From Budorcas taxicolor (lineage: Eukaryota > Chordata > Mammalia > Artiodactyla > Bovidae): a DNA stretch of 64,000 nt. This document shows, one piece after another, positions 1 to 9,970 of this stretch; the first letter of the stretch is position 1, and every line of letters begins with the position of its first letter. The stretch lies in contig NC_068911.1 of assembly GCF_023091745.1 (NCBI RefSeq), positions 161,248,004-161,312,003 on the forward strand, written 5' to 3'. A program made the position numbers and the translations under genes. The notes beneath the pieces are model-generated. The model was not told the DNA's origin. It saw nothing but the letters and a program-made list of their open reading frames with translations, and did no database searches.

Positions 1-28
1 ATCAGTTCCTTAAATTGAATCTGTTACT

Positions 29-88
29 ATATCTATATGTATTTATCTATAGAGATATCTATGTCTGTATCTGTGTCTATGTCTCTGA
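29..88. repeat. degenerate TATC/TGTC microsatellite
   Basis: A decayed tetranucleotide run of TATC and TGTC units, followed to about 155 by TA-rich sequence. Nothing else is recognised before the first SINE. Confidence 0.6.
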
Positions 89-160
89 AACTTACCATTG
101 AGCATATACATTATATAATATATGTACACATCCAATTATATATACAAATATTTTGATCTT

Positions 161-373
161 GCTGTTTAGTCACCAAGTCCCATCTCACTTTTCTTTTGAC
201 CCCATGGACTGTAGCCTGCCAGTGTCCTCCATCTATGAGATTTACCGGGCAAGAATACTGAAGTGAATTATCATTTCCTTCTCCACGGGATCATCCCACC
301 CCAGGGCTGAACCTGTTTCCTGAGACTCCTATATTGCAGGCAGGTTCTTTACCACTGGGCCACCAGGGAAGCC
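161..373 (-). mobile_element. Bov-tA/Bov-A SINE
   Basis: Read on the minus strand it starts with the tRNA-Glu-like head (GGCTTCCCTGGTGGC, then AGTGGTAAAGAACCTGCCTGC) and runs through the body (GGAGAAGGAAATG, CAGTATTCTTGCC) to the GACTTGGTGACTAAACAGC end. Near full length at about 210 bases, with several substitutions, so not a recent insertion. Confidence 0.9.
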
Positions 374-385
374 TATATATAGTAT

Positions 386-755
386 CAGTTAGTCAGTCAG
401 TCATTTCAGTTGCTCAGTCCTGTCTGACTCTTTGCAACCCCATGGACTTCAGCATACTAGGCTTCCCGGTCCATCACTAACTAGTGGAATTTGCTCAAAC
501 TTATGTCCATCAAGTTGGTGATGCCATCGAACCATCTCATCCTCTGTTATATCCTTCTCCTATTGCCTTCAATCTGTCCCAGCATCAGCGTCTTTCCCAA
601 TGAGTCAGTTCTTTGCATCAGGTGACCAAAGTATTGGAGTTTCAGCTTCAGTATCAGTCCTCCAATGAATATTCACGACTGATTTTCTTTAGGATTGACG
701 GGTTTGATCTTCTTGCAGTCCAAGGGACTCTCAAGAGTCTTCTCCAACACCACAG
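386..755 (-). mobile_element. BovB LINE 3' end, first part of a rearranged copy
   Basis: Antisense BovB 3' end: CAGTTGCTCAGTCCTGTCTG, CTCTTTGCAACCCCATGGAC, then the reverse complement of the ORF C-terminal coding region up to CTTCTCCAACACCACAG. The coding part is well diverged. It abuts a BovB 5' fragment in the opposite orientation at 755, so the two belong to one rearranged insertion. Confidence 0.9.
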
Positions 756-815
756 AAGGGAATGGCAAACCACTTCAGTATCATTGCATTGAGAACCCCA
801 TGAACAATATGAAAA
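755..815 (+). mobile_element. BovB LINE 5' fragment, inverted relative to 386-755
   Basis: Plus-strand match to the BovB 5' region just before its reading frame: GAAGGGAATGGCAAACCACT, then CCCATGAACA and TATGAAAAG, followed by an A-rich stretch. It joins the antisense 3' end directly, with only an AG at the junction. Everything between the two ends of BovB is missing. Confidence 0.8.
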
Positions 816-2477
816 GAAAAAAAAATCATAGTTTTGTATAATATATCCTCCACTGCAGACAATTTTTAGATGCTTTCATCTCCCTATTGTTTTGTTTTCG
901 TTTCATCTTTTAGGTCAGTCCATCAGTGCAACCAGGAAGGTTTGTTCTCTTTCAGATGAGAGAATCGAGCAAGTGATGTAGGTGTCTTTCAAAAAATTGT
1001 CATTACTAGTTACTTCATTTCATTTTTAGAAAGTCAGATTTGCTTTGAAAATTAATTCATACTGTGTAGTTCGCTGGGCTAGGTAAATGTGAAAGTCAGC
1101 CCTTTACTTATTTTCTCCATGTAAGGAAAACATTGTTAAAGTCTGTAAATAAATATTAAAGTCGGTGTTGAGGTGCTGCTGATTCTAAGCCAAGAGGAAA
1201 GCATATCACTGATTTTTTTTTTCCTTAGGAAACAGATATATGCACATTTAAGTTGTAAGTCTGGGTGAGACTGTGCTCCAACGCACAATACATTGTAGGT
1301 AATATGGTGTGACCTAGTTTTCTTAACTGAAACCTTCAGCTGGGATTTATGAAGACACAGGCTTCAGAAATCAAAGGATAATAAAACGATTCCTATCAGC
1401 ATCTAAGGACAGCATTATCCCGCATCCTGAGGGATATAAATGAAGGTGCCAAGAAGATGCGTTATTTTATTTTATTTTTTGTAAATCAGAAGTATGTAGG
1501 ATGAAGAGAAAAAGCTTCTTTGAGGGTTTCTGTAAAGACTATTGTCCTCTTTAAAGAAAAGATAAGGTTTAAAGGACCTCATTGCTCGATATAGGAGCAG
1601 CAGAAAAGGAAGCAGTCAATTATATTGGAATAAATGACATGAGGAGAGTACGTAACAATAGAAGAGGAAATCTGGGGTGGAAGGGAAAGGGCATGCAGGC
1701 AATACCCATCGGGACAGGTGACACTAAAGCAATGGTCCTAGGGAAGTAATCTCTATGGAGGTGATGTTCCTCCAGGTTTCATGTGTGATTTAAATATAGT
1801 AAATGATTCTAGTTCATTAAATTAAGCACACTTAATAGGACACTGCTTTAAATGTTCAGTTTTGCATAATCTTTTGACTCATACATTTGGAACAAGCTGC
1901 TTATTAATAGCAAAGTTGTCAAGTTTGATTTCACTCCCCATGCATTCCTCAAGTTTCACTGCCAATTTCACAAACAGAAAAATTCTCAAACACTGTCTAC
2001 ATGACTCTGTTAGTGCCTTTATTGCTGCCAATAACTTGAACCACAAGGTTCTGGGGACCAGAGTAGAGGCAGGGTAATCATGGAAAGATAACAGGAACTT
2101 TAAAAAATTCACACACAAATGATAAAATTCCACAGGCAGGAGAGTGAGCGAGGGAAGCAGGGAGGGAAGTGGGCCTGGGCGTAAAAGAAGAGCACCAGGG
2201 ATCCCCATGATGGAGATTTTTGTCTCTTGACTTTGGAGGTAGACACAGGAACCCACGTGTGTGTGATGCAATGGCAGAGAATGAAATACACACACGAATG
2301 AGCGCATGCTACACTGCTGAAATCTCCATGGATTATATCTGGTTGTGATATTGTACTGTCCATTTGCATAGGGGGACCTTGGGGAATGGTATAGGGGATT
2401 TCTCTGTATCACTTCTTACAATCTTAGGTTAATCTACAAAGTTGAATAGTTAAAAGCAAGTAAAACAATTCAGTTAC
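816..2477. other. unassigned sequence, no gene or repeat recognised
   Basis: AT-rich, ordinary intergenic composition. A 177-codon open frame lies on the minus strand at 1879-2412, but it has no recognisable domain, low-complexity leucine/serine/histidine content and overlaps other open frames. Some of it may be ancient transposon sequence too decayed for me to name. Confidence 0.5.
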
Positions 2478-2665
2478 TTTAGTTTCAGCCATCCTCATAG
2501 GTGTGTGGTGGTATCCCATTGTGGTTTTAATTTGCATAATTTGTACTTACTTCCCATGCATACACTTTCTTTGACAAAACATCAGTTCAAATCTTCTTGA
2601 AGAATATTCAATTCTTTTAATTGATTATTTTATTTCTCATTATTGAGTTTTGAGAGGATATATAC
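2478..2665 (-). mobile_element. ancient L1 (L1M type) ORF2 3' region, inverted part
   Basis: Minus-strand L1 ORF2 end: plus-strand TGTGGTGGTATCCCATTGTG and TTTTAATTTGCATAATTTG are the complement of the conserved ORF2 stretch that reads AAATGCAAATTAAAACCACAA. TCAGTTCAAATCTTCTTG and TTATTGAGTTTTGAGAG follow in L1 order. The element continues at 3165 after two SINE insertions. Confidence 0.75.
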
Positions 2666-2687
2666 ATATATATATATATGCAAACAT

Positions 2688-2900
2688 TTGTTGTTTAATC
2701 ACTAAGCTGTGTCTGAATCTTTTTGTGACCCCATGCACCATAGCCCACCAGGCTCCTTTATTCAAGGGATTTTCCAGGCAAGAATACTGGAGTGAGTTGC
2801 TGTTTCCTTCTCCAGGGAATCTTTCTGGGTCCCACGAATCTCATTTGGGTCTCCTGCATTGTCAGGTGGATTCTTTACCACTGAACCACCTGGGTAGCCC
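2688..2900 (-). mobile_element. Bov-tA/Bov-A SINE in L1M
   Basis: Plus strand reads TTGTTGTTTAATCACTAAG, then TTCCAGGCAAGAATACTGGA, to CCACTGAACCACCTGGGTAG, which is the reverse complement of the SINE. It lies within the inverted part of an L1M and 45 bases from a second SINE in the opposite orientation. Confidence 0.9.
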
Positions 2901-2944
2901 CATATTCACACACATACATATATATTATCTAAATCTACCTACAA

Positions 2945-3162
2945 GGGCTTCCCAGGTAGTGCTAGTGGTAAAGAACCCAGCTGCTAATGCAGGAGACATA
3001 AGAGACACAAGTTCAATCTCTGGGTTGGGAAGATCCTCTGGAGGAGGGCATGGCAACCCACTCGAGTATTCTTGTCTGGAGAATCCCACGGACAGAGGAG
3101 TCTGGCCAGTCATAGTCCATGGGCTTGCAAGAGTCAGACACAACTGGAGTGACTTAGCACAC
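2945..3162 (+). mobile_element. Bov-tA/Bov-A SINE in L1M
   Basis: Sense SINE from GGGCTTCCCAGGTAG through CTAGTGGTAAAGAACC, TGCAGGAGACATAAG and GGGTTGGGAAGATCC to CAAGAGTCAGACACAACTGG. It faces the SINE at 2688-2900, making an imperfect inverted pair. Confidence 0.9.
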
Positions 3163-3400
3163 ACTTATATCTACACAGTATTCTGTCTACAGGATCGTAT
3201 CAAATATGTGCTTTCTGAGTTTTTTTTTTTTTTTTCAGTCTATGACTTTGCATTCTCTTACCAGTGTTTGTGAAGATAAGTTTTGATTTTATGCAATCCA
3301 ATTCATCAGCAATTTATTTTATGAATTGTACTTTTGATATTGTAGCCGAGAAATCTTTGTTTAACCCCAGGTCACAGAGATTGTCTCCACACCAAGTGGT
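3163..3400 (-). mobile_element. ancient L1M, continuation of inverted part
   Basis: Minus-strand L1: the plus strand holds TTTTGATTTTATGCAATCCA, AATTCATCAGCAATTTATTT, then GAGAAATCTTTGTTTAACCC and AGGTCACAGAGATT, in the order expected for antisense L1 ORF2 upstream of the 2478-2665 part. A T-run at 3220-3236 interrupts it. Confidence 0.75.
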
Positions 3401-4115
3401 GGTGATGAAATGGGGAAACAGAACTCTTTTACACTACACTACTTGTGGAAATGACAATTGCCACAACCTCTTTGGAAAATATTTGGGAAATATTTAAAAT
3501 GTTCTTTGAATAGTGACACTATTTTCTGTTGAAGTATATTTGATTTATAGGAATTTTTTAGAATGTCGACCTATTCTTATTATATGACTCAGTCATTTCA
3601 CTCTTAAGCATAACCAAAAGGAAAAGCAAGCATGTTGTCAAGCACACAGATGCTCACAGAAGCTTTACTGTAATGGCCCCAAACCGGAAACAATTCAAAC
3701 GCTCAATAGATGAGTGAATGTACAAATTGCAGCACGTTCACAGAATCATATAATATTCAGCGATAAAAATGAGTGAAGTATTGAAACACACATTACATAC
3801 TAGTCTCAAAATAATTGTGCCAAGAGCCAGAACTCACCTCCCCTAAAGGGTACATAATGTATGATTCCTTGTGTATAAAAACTCTAGAAAATGCAAACTA
3901 ATCTATGCGGACAGACTGCAAATCTTGGGTTGCCTTAAAAAGGGCAGGGCAGGGAGGAATGGAGAGAAAGATTACAAAAGGGTATTAGGGCTGGTGGGTG
4001 TGTTCACTAGCCTGATTGTGATGATGGTTTGACAGAGGTGTATGCATGTCATATATGTCAAACTGTACACTCCAAATATGAGCAGTTTACTTAATAAAGC
4101 TGCTAAAAAAAATAC
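3401..4115 (+). mobile_element. ancient L1M 3' end, sense part
   Basis: Sense L1 from the end of ORF2 (TCTTTTACACTACACTACTT, CAACCTCTTTGGAAAATATT), through CAATAGATGAGTGAATGTAC and AATATTCAGCGATAAAAATG, to the 3' UTR (TTGTGATGATGGTTTGACAG, CAAACTGTACACTCCAAATA) and a short A-run near 4107. With the antisense part to its left it forms one insertion with an inverted 5' half. Confidence 0.8.
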
Positions 4116-5824
4116 CAGAAACAAAGAGACACTCCTGTTTGTGCTTTGGTTGCTGAAAATTGCTGCCCTAGGACTGGAAAGAGCCCTGCCTACTCCCCGA
4201 ATCCTTCCTTCTTACTAACAAAGCCTTGAACCAGGGTTAGAGGGACAGAAGTGCCCAGCCACCCTCCCACACTCTGCAATTCCAGAAAAAGATTCATTGC
4301 TTTTGCAGAGGGTGGAAGCAAAAGGCATCAATCGGCCCATAATAGAAGAAAGAAACTCTCTTGGTCACAGGGTCCAGGTCCAGTGATATAAATTCTGGGG
4401 AATTTCTCTAGTCTAAGACCTGCTACACAGCAAGGGAAGAGTCTGAGGGGTGGAGGTGGAGAGGAGGTGGAAAAATTAAGAAAGCCCCACATCTGAGACA
4501 CAGGTTCACAGGGGCAGCCTAAGCCTAAAGCTGGACCAGGACCTCTCAGAAAGAAGGTAAATATGGAAAACTGTTTCATTGACTTAGCTCAGGAAGAAGT
4601 GAGCTTCCCATGCTCTAGGTCTGCATGATATTTCACCTATTGAGGCATCCTGGCTTGGCACGCTTTGACAAAGTTTCTACCAAAATGGCAGGCTCTCGTT
4701 TTCTAGTGGTAATGGCGGAGGTCATGTGCAAGAGTAGAGAGCACTGTGGGTCCATCTCGGACCTCGGCCATCTTTTCCTCCATCCACCAATGAAAAGCAA
4801 AGTCTTTAATATCAGAAGACTAATTCAAATCCTTCCGCATCTCATTGCATGCATTTTTTAGGTGGAAGCAATAAACTATAAACTAGCATCTATTTGAAAT
4901 GCTAGAGGCATTAAGCACATTAGCTTTTTCCTCCAAATGGTTTTTGCAGGAAAAGAATGATGATTATTGTTTTATCCTCTGATAATTTGGGGGACTAGTC
5001 ATCAGTTGCTAGATGTTAACTTTCATTCTTTACTAAAAGACATTTCTGCATCATGAGACATCTTGAATAGATTAAATTGCTTTGAAAAAAAATGAAACAT
5101 TAATAAGCTGTTTAATATGGAATTTTGAAAAAATGTCCACCCTTATTGTTTATTGAGAGACATTTCTGTAGATTTTCCCCCAGAAGAATTTCCAAAGCAC
5201 TGCAAAATCATTGCTCAATTTAGAGCTAGTTTCAATAGTTCTCCTAGGATTGGAGTGTAATAAACACATTCATGTGTTGTTGTTGTTTTTTTTTTCTTTC
5301 ATTACATGTTTCTTTGACAGATTTCAACCATTTCTGTCTCAGGGAATATCAACTTGAAGAGCTTTTTAGTTAGAGGCATTTTAATAGAACTGCCTTTTTT
5401 GTCTCCTATAAAGAAGATGAATGACATGAGTTAATGATAACCACTAGCACTTTACTTGACAAAATATTTAACATTAGCTAAAGTAAACAAGGAAAACTAA
5501 AATGATGGTAGTTATTTAAAGCTTGGAATGTGAAATTCCTGTTAAACCACAGCATCTACAGGCAATACTTCCTGCCACATTGTGCAGTTAGCAATCCACC
5601 AACACACCAACAAGGCCTCCATTCTCTTGATGTCCCTGCCTCACAAACAGGAATCCACCACAACTGAAGTTGGTTTGAAATGGAGGGGTGGCCACATTTC
5701 TCCTCTCTGTTAGAGGAAGCATGAAAAGCATGGGTGTTGGAATCAGATGGAAATATTTCTGCTTCTCTTCCCCTCTTGCACCTAGGCTACCTCAGGCCGA
5801 TGAATAACAAGGACCACAATGAAA
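4116..5824. other. unassigned sequence
   Basis: No coding frame or named repeat that I can defend. A T-run lies at 5288-5296. The stretch near 5718-5760 (GAAGCATGAAAAGCATGGG) could be the head of a second, sense MIR, but is too decayed to call. Confidence 0.5.
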
Positions 5825-5992
5825 ATAATAGTTGACAATTACTGAACACCTTTATGAGTCAGTCTTTATGATAAACACTGTATGCATCCGTTTTTCCACT
5901 TTTCACCATGATATTATACAATTTCTCCTTTAGATATGAAGTTTGGAGGGGCTGGATATCTTGCCCAGGAATGCAAGGCTTATAAGTAGCCT
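5825..5992 (-). mobile_element. MIR SINE (ancient)
   Basis: The plus strand follows antisense MIR: TAATAGTTGACAATTACTGA, ACACCTTTATGAGTCAG, then ATGATATTATACAATTTCTC, TTTAGATATGAAG, and CTTGCCCAGGAATGCAAGG where the MIR core has the conserved CTTGCCCAAGGTCACA block. Confidence 0.6.
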
Positions 5993-6083
5993 AGTGGTTT
6001 AATTAGCACTTTATCTGATGGCTTTATGAATGTAGGATAACATTTGGGTATCTACCAGCAAGAGACTCTGCAATCTCCAGGTC

Positions 6084-6238
6084 CATGAGTGGATCTCTGC
6101 TTAAGGGATAAGAAGGAATCTGCAGATAAGAGAAACCAGATATTAGCCAGACAATGAACTGGTTGGTTTATGGGCCCCACCATGGCATGATATCGATGTT
6201 AAGGTCAAGTGTGCCAGTAGGACTCCTTGATTTTTTGG
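6084..6238 (+). repeat. left arm of a 155-bp inverted duplication
   Basis: From CCATGAGTGGATCTCTGC to TCCTTGATTTTTTGG this matches the reverse complement of 7420-7713, once the SINE and its duplicated target there are removed. I count 9 substitutions and 2 small gaps over 155 bases, roughly 94 % identity. I do not recognise it as a named repeat. Confidence 0.85.
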
Positions 6239-6477
6239 CAGCATAAAACTGGACCTGAAAGTGAGGTGGCCTAACCTGCACACCAGTGGAGAAGTAGTTG
6301 CACCTTCCCAGGGAAGATGCAGAAGGAAAAGAATTCTGACTCTCATGACATCAGAAACCAGCCACACTGAGCCTGAAATCATCCCTCAGTAGTTAAGCTC
6401 TATTATCTACATCTGATCATCTTCCCTTATAAATCAAGTTTGAAAAAACAGAAGAGAAGTTTTACTTCCTTAAAAGT

Positions 6478-7009
6478 TGTTTTGTATTCTTTTATGCAAT
6501 GGTCAGTCAGGTTCAATCACAAGAGAAGACACAGGAGAGGCTCAAGAAAGAAATGAAGCTTATTACACTCACAATTCCTGGAGTCAAGAAGCAAGACATG
6601 TCTGCTATATAGGGTCATTGGGAAAGCACAAGGGTGATCCAGAGGTCTTAGAGGGCAGGACTCAGGGGGACTTCTTAGGTCATGGTATTTACTGGGGTTT
6701 CTGAGGGAAAGATGCAACAGGTCGGAGTGAAGAGTTTAAAATTGGCTGATTTGAATAATTTCAGCAAGCTTTGGGCTGGAGAAGTCATCTCTAGTTGCCT
6801 GGTACCTGGCCCTGGACTGATTAAGATGAAGGACTACTCTCTCCTGAGGGGTCGGACCACAGACAGAAGGTGAGGCTTGGTTAGTTTGCACGTCAAATAC
6901 ATGCTCCAACTCAGCCCTTTGTTATCTCTAAGAATTGTCTAACCCCAGGAGGGGCAGTGTCTCCCCAGACAGAAAGGGCTTCTAGTATGTCAAAATATTA
7001 TAATGCTCA
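6478..7009 (-). mobile_element. possible solo LTR (unidentified endogenous retroviral type)
   Basis: Read on the minus strand it begins TGAGCATTATAAT and ends AATACAAAACA, so it has TG...CA ends over 532 bases. It has a TATA-like box (CCTATATAGCAG) about 50 bases before an AATAAG-like signal (GTGTAATAAGCTTC), and pyrimidine-rich sequence after it. No flanking short duplication is visible and no family is recognised, so this is a structural guess. It sits between the arms of the inverted duplication. Confidence 0.35.
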
Positions 7010-7419
7010 GCAAACAAAAACCATATATGCAATACAAAAATAAACAACCTAGTAAGGGAATCTGCTGTTCACATGACTCAGCCATTCTGCTTCCCATGTC
7101 TTGGACTTTCCAATGCAAACACCCTCTGAGCTTACAACCTTGCTCTCTTCATCCTAGAGTGATGTGTGTCAAATTTTACTGTGACATCTTGTAAGGCTGT
7201 TAAATACCCAGAGCCTTGGAACCTAATTCCCAAAGATGTGGATTTAATATTTCTTGGTAAAGACCTAGAAACCTGAAATGTTAGCCATGGCACAGATCCA
7301 AACTTCTTTGGCACTTGCTGGTGAAATGTACACACACATTCACTCAGACTCATGATCATACTTGTACCTTAAAAACTCAAAAATCAAAACAAAAAAAATT
7401 AAAAAACTCAAAAAAGAAA
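7010..7419. other. unassigned sequence ending in an A-rich tract
   Basis: No gene seen. The last 45 bases (about 7374-7419) are A-rich and abut the right arm of the inverted duplication. Confidence 0.5.
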
Positions 7420-7713
7420 CCAAAAATCAAGGAGTCCTACTGGCACACTTGATCTTAACATCAATATCATGCCATGATGGGGCCTATAAACAAACCAGTT
7501 CATTGTTTGTCTGGCTAATATCTGGCTTCTCTTAGCTGCTGCTGCTAAGTCGCTTCAGTCGTGTCCAACTCTGTGCGACCCAATAGACACAGCCCACCAG
7601 GCTCCCCCATCCCTGGGATTCTCCAGGCAAGAGTACTGGAGTGGGTTGCCACTGCCTTGTCCGTCTCTTAGCTGCAGATTCCTTCTTATCCCTTAACCAG
7701 AGATCCACTCATA
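7420..7713 (-). repeat. right arm of the inverted duplication, split by a SINE
   Basis: Reverse complement of 6084-6238. The arm sequence is 7420-7539 and 7676-7713, with the SINE (7540-7663) and its second target copy (7664-7675) inserted. Removing these restores collinearity with the left arm, so the duplication is older than the SINE insertion. Confidence 0.85.
7540..7663 (-). mobile_element. Bov-A type SINE, short, with 12-bp TSD
   Basis: Antisense SINE body: TGCTGCTAAGTCGCTTCAGT, GTGCGACCCAATAG, CTCCAGGCAAGAGTACTGGA, GTGGGTTGCCACTGCC. TCTCTTAGCTGC occurs at 7528-7539 and again at 7664-7675 as a perfect direct repeat. The left arm of the inverted duplication holds a single copy at the same place, which acts as an empty-site reference. 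Confidence 0.92.
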
Positions 7714-8282
7714 GGGTTGCAGGTTCTATCACCTTTTGGGAAACTTTCCAAAGCTTCGCTCTTCCCTGGATTAAACCACTGTGATTTTTCACAGACAGTA
7801 CTTAAAAAAAAAAAAAATTCTGGATGGAGGCCACGGTCCCAGTGCCTGGCAACTTCTACATTTGGCTCTACAATGTGAGATTTGCTATCCTCCTGAAATA
7901 AAACATTTAAAACTCAGGAGTCAAAACCTGGCAAACACGGTAGCATAGTTGAGGGAGACTGTTTCACATTTCTTGCAGGCTCCTACATCAAAAAGAACAG
8001 AATGCACCAGAGAGCCATATTCAGTCCTTAGGGGGATGGGCAGTCATTGACAAAGCACCTGAAGTCTCTTGACACTGGCAAGGCTTGGGTCAGCTCCATT
8101 AACAGAGGACTCATCACTGAAATGGTGGGGGTTTCCAGAGATGTCAGCAGAAGAGTTCTCTTTGAATTTCAAAACTTAGCTACATTGGCAAGACAGAGAT
8201 GGAGGGGGTCGGGGCGTAAAACTCTATGTATGTAAATAGGTTATGGAATTGTTAATGATAGAGCCGACTTATCTTTCCCTGA
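7714..8282. other. unassigned sequence
   Basis: No coding frame or repeat that I can name. There is an A-run at 7804-7817. Confidence 0.45.
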
Positions 8283-8410
8283 TGCATTACGGACTCAGTA
8301 GCCATGAGTTTGAGCAAACTCCAGAAGATAGTGAAAGACAGGGAAGCCTGATGTGCTGCAGTCAATGGGATCGCAAAGAGTTAGACATGATATAGTGTCA
8401 GAACAACAAT
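8283..8410 (+). mobile_element. BovB/Bov-type 3' end fragment
   Basis: Sense 3' tail: GGACTCAGTAGCCATGAG, TTTGAGCAAACTCCAGAAG, GACAGGGAAGCCTGATGTGC, TGGGATCGCAAAGAGTTAGA, ending in AGAACAACAATGACA. This is the ACAACAA-ended variant rather than the GAACTGAACTGA variant, so an older subfamily. Confidence 0.8.
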
Positions 8411-8414
8411 GACA

Positions 8415-8807
8415 GTGGATTGAGTGGCGGCTCCCCAAAAGATAAGACTACATCCTAATCCATGAATATTACTTTAATGTGGAAAAAACTAATTAATGCT
8501 TTGGGGATGAACTTATCCTGGATTATCCAGGTGAGCTCTAAATCCAATGACAAGTGTCCTTGTAACAGCAAAGCAGAGGAAGTTTGGACAAGCAAATCAA
8601 GGAGAAGGTGATATGAAGAAGGAAGCAGAGACTGGAGTGATGCAGCCACAAGACCAGGATTGCTTCCAATCTCCAGAAACTGGAAAAGGCAAGGAAAAGA
8701 CTCTCCCCAGGGTTTCTGGAGGGAGTGAAGTTCTGATTTTTAGCAGAATGAGATGCACCTCAGACTTCTGACCTCCAGAACTTTAAAGCAATAAATTTGT
8801 GCTATTT
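8415..8807 (+). mobile_element. MLT1-type LTR (MaLR/ERVL class)
   Basis: Characteristic blocks in order: CCAAAAGATAAGACTACATC, CCATGAATATTACTTTAATG, TTATCCTGGATTATCCAGGT, AAGTGTCCTTGTAACAG, TGGAGTGATGCAGCCACAAG, GAAACTGGAAAAGGCAAGGA, AGACTTCTGACCTCCAGAAC, GCAATAAATTTGTG. This is the usual MLT1 layout with its AATAAA near the 3' end. The last bases are replaced by a BovB insertion. It is an ancient solo LTR with no retroviral coding sequence nearby. Confidence 0.8.
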
Positions 8808-9360
8808 ATCTAATTCTGCTTTATTGACTATGCCAAAGCCTTTGACTATGTGGATCACAATAAACTGGAAAATTCTGAAAGAGATGGGAACACCAGACCA
8901 CCTGACCTGCCTCTTGAGAAATCTGTATGCAGGCCAGGAAGCAACAGTTAGAACTGGACATGAAACAACAGACTGGTTCCAAATAGGAAAAGGAGTGTGT
9001 CAAGGCTGTATATCGTCACCCTGTTTATTTAACTTATATGCAGAATACATCATGAGAAATGCTGGGCTGGAAGATACACAAGCTGGAATCAAGATTGCCG
9101 GGAGAAATATCAATAACCTCAGATATGCAGATGGCACCACCCTTATGGCAGAAAGTGAAGAGAAACTAAAAAGCCTCTTGATGAAAGTAAAAGAGGAGAG
9201 TGAAAATGTTGGCTTAAAGCTCAACATTCAGAAAAAGTATATCATGGCATCCGGTCCCATCACTCCTTGGGAAATAGATGGAGAAACAGTGGAAACTGTG
9301 TCAGACTTTATTTTTTGGAGCTCCAAAATCACTGCAGATGGTGATTGCAGCCATGTAATT
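8808..9360 (+). mobile_element. BovB LINE, reverse transcriptase part, upstream of an L1 insertion
   Basis: Sense BovB starting inside the reverse transcriptase (RT) domain at TATGCCAAAGCCTTTGAC (5' truncated). It encodes the LLRNLYAGQEATVRTGH block and the RT motif region, where YADD is altered to YADG (TATGCAGATGGC). The frame is open from about 8797 to 9356 and then runs into the L1 insertion. The copy continues at 10510. Confidence 0.92.
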
Positions 9361-9970
9361 ATTATTTTTTTTTATTTTTTAAATTTAATTTTTATTTTTA
9401 CTTTATTTTACTTTACAATACTGTATTGGTTTTGCCATACATTGACATGAATCTGCCACGGGTGTACATGAGTTCCCAAACATGAACCCCCCTCCCACCT
9501 CCCACCCCATATCATCTCTCTGGATCATCCCCATGCACCAGCCCCAAGCATCCTGTATCCTACATCAAACATAGAATGGCGGTTCGTCTCTTACATGATA
9601 GTATACATGTTTCAATGCCATTCTCCCAAATCATCCCACCCTCTCCCTCACCCTCAGAGTTCAAAAGTCCGCTCTACACATCTTTGTCTCTTTTGCTGTC
9701 TCGCATACAGGGTCATCATTACCATATTTCTAAGTTCCATATATATGTGTTAGTATACTGTATTGGTGGTTTTCTTTCTGGCTTACTTCACTCTGTATAA
9801 TCGGCTCCAGTTTCATCCATCTCATCAGAACTGATTCAAATGTATTCTTTTTAATGGCTGAGTAATACTCCATTGTGTATATGTACCACAGCTTTCTTAT
9901 CCATTCATCTGCTGATGGACATCTAGGTTGTTTCCACATCCTGGCTATTATAAACTGTGCTACGATGAAC
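9361..9970 (-). mobile_element. ruminant L1 3' end, inserted in BovB
   Basis: Minus-strand L1 with its tail at the left: a T-rich run at 9361-9400, the 3' UTR, then the ORF2 C-terminus. An open frame on the minus strand from 9978 to 9730 encodes WKQPRCPSADEWIRKLWY and YTMEYYSAIKKN, the standard end of L1 ORF2. The part right of 9970 is inverted. The target duplication is GCAGCCATGTAATT at 9347-9360 and GCAGCCATGAAATT at 10510-10523, 13 of 14 identical. Confidence 0.92.

Noticed and set aside
1879..2412. A 177-codon open frame on the minus strand
   Set aside because: No recognisable domain, several overlapping open frames in the same place, no promoter or splice context. Left as unassigned.
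2650..3273. A 207-codon open frame on the plus strand
   Set aside because: It runs through an antisense SINE, a sense SINE and old L1 sequence. No protein family; an accident of SINE sequence.
4660..4800. Possible processed pseudogene near a start-codon-rich segment (ATGGCAGG, ATGGCGGAGG)
   Set aside because: No recognisable protein, no poly-A tail, no target duplication.
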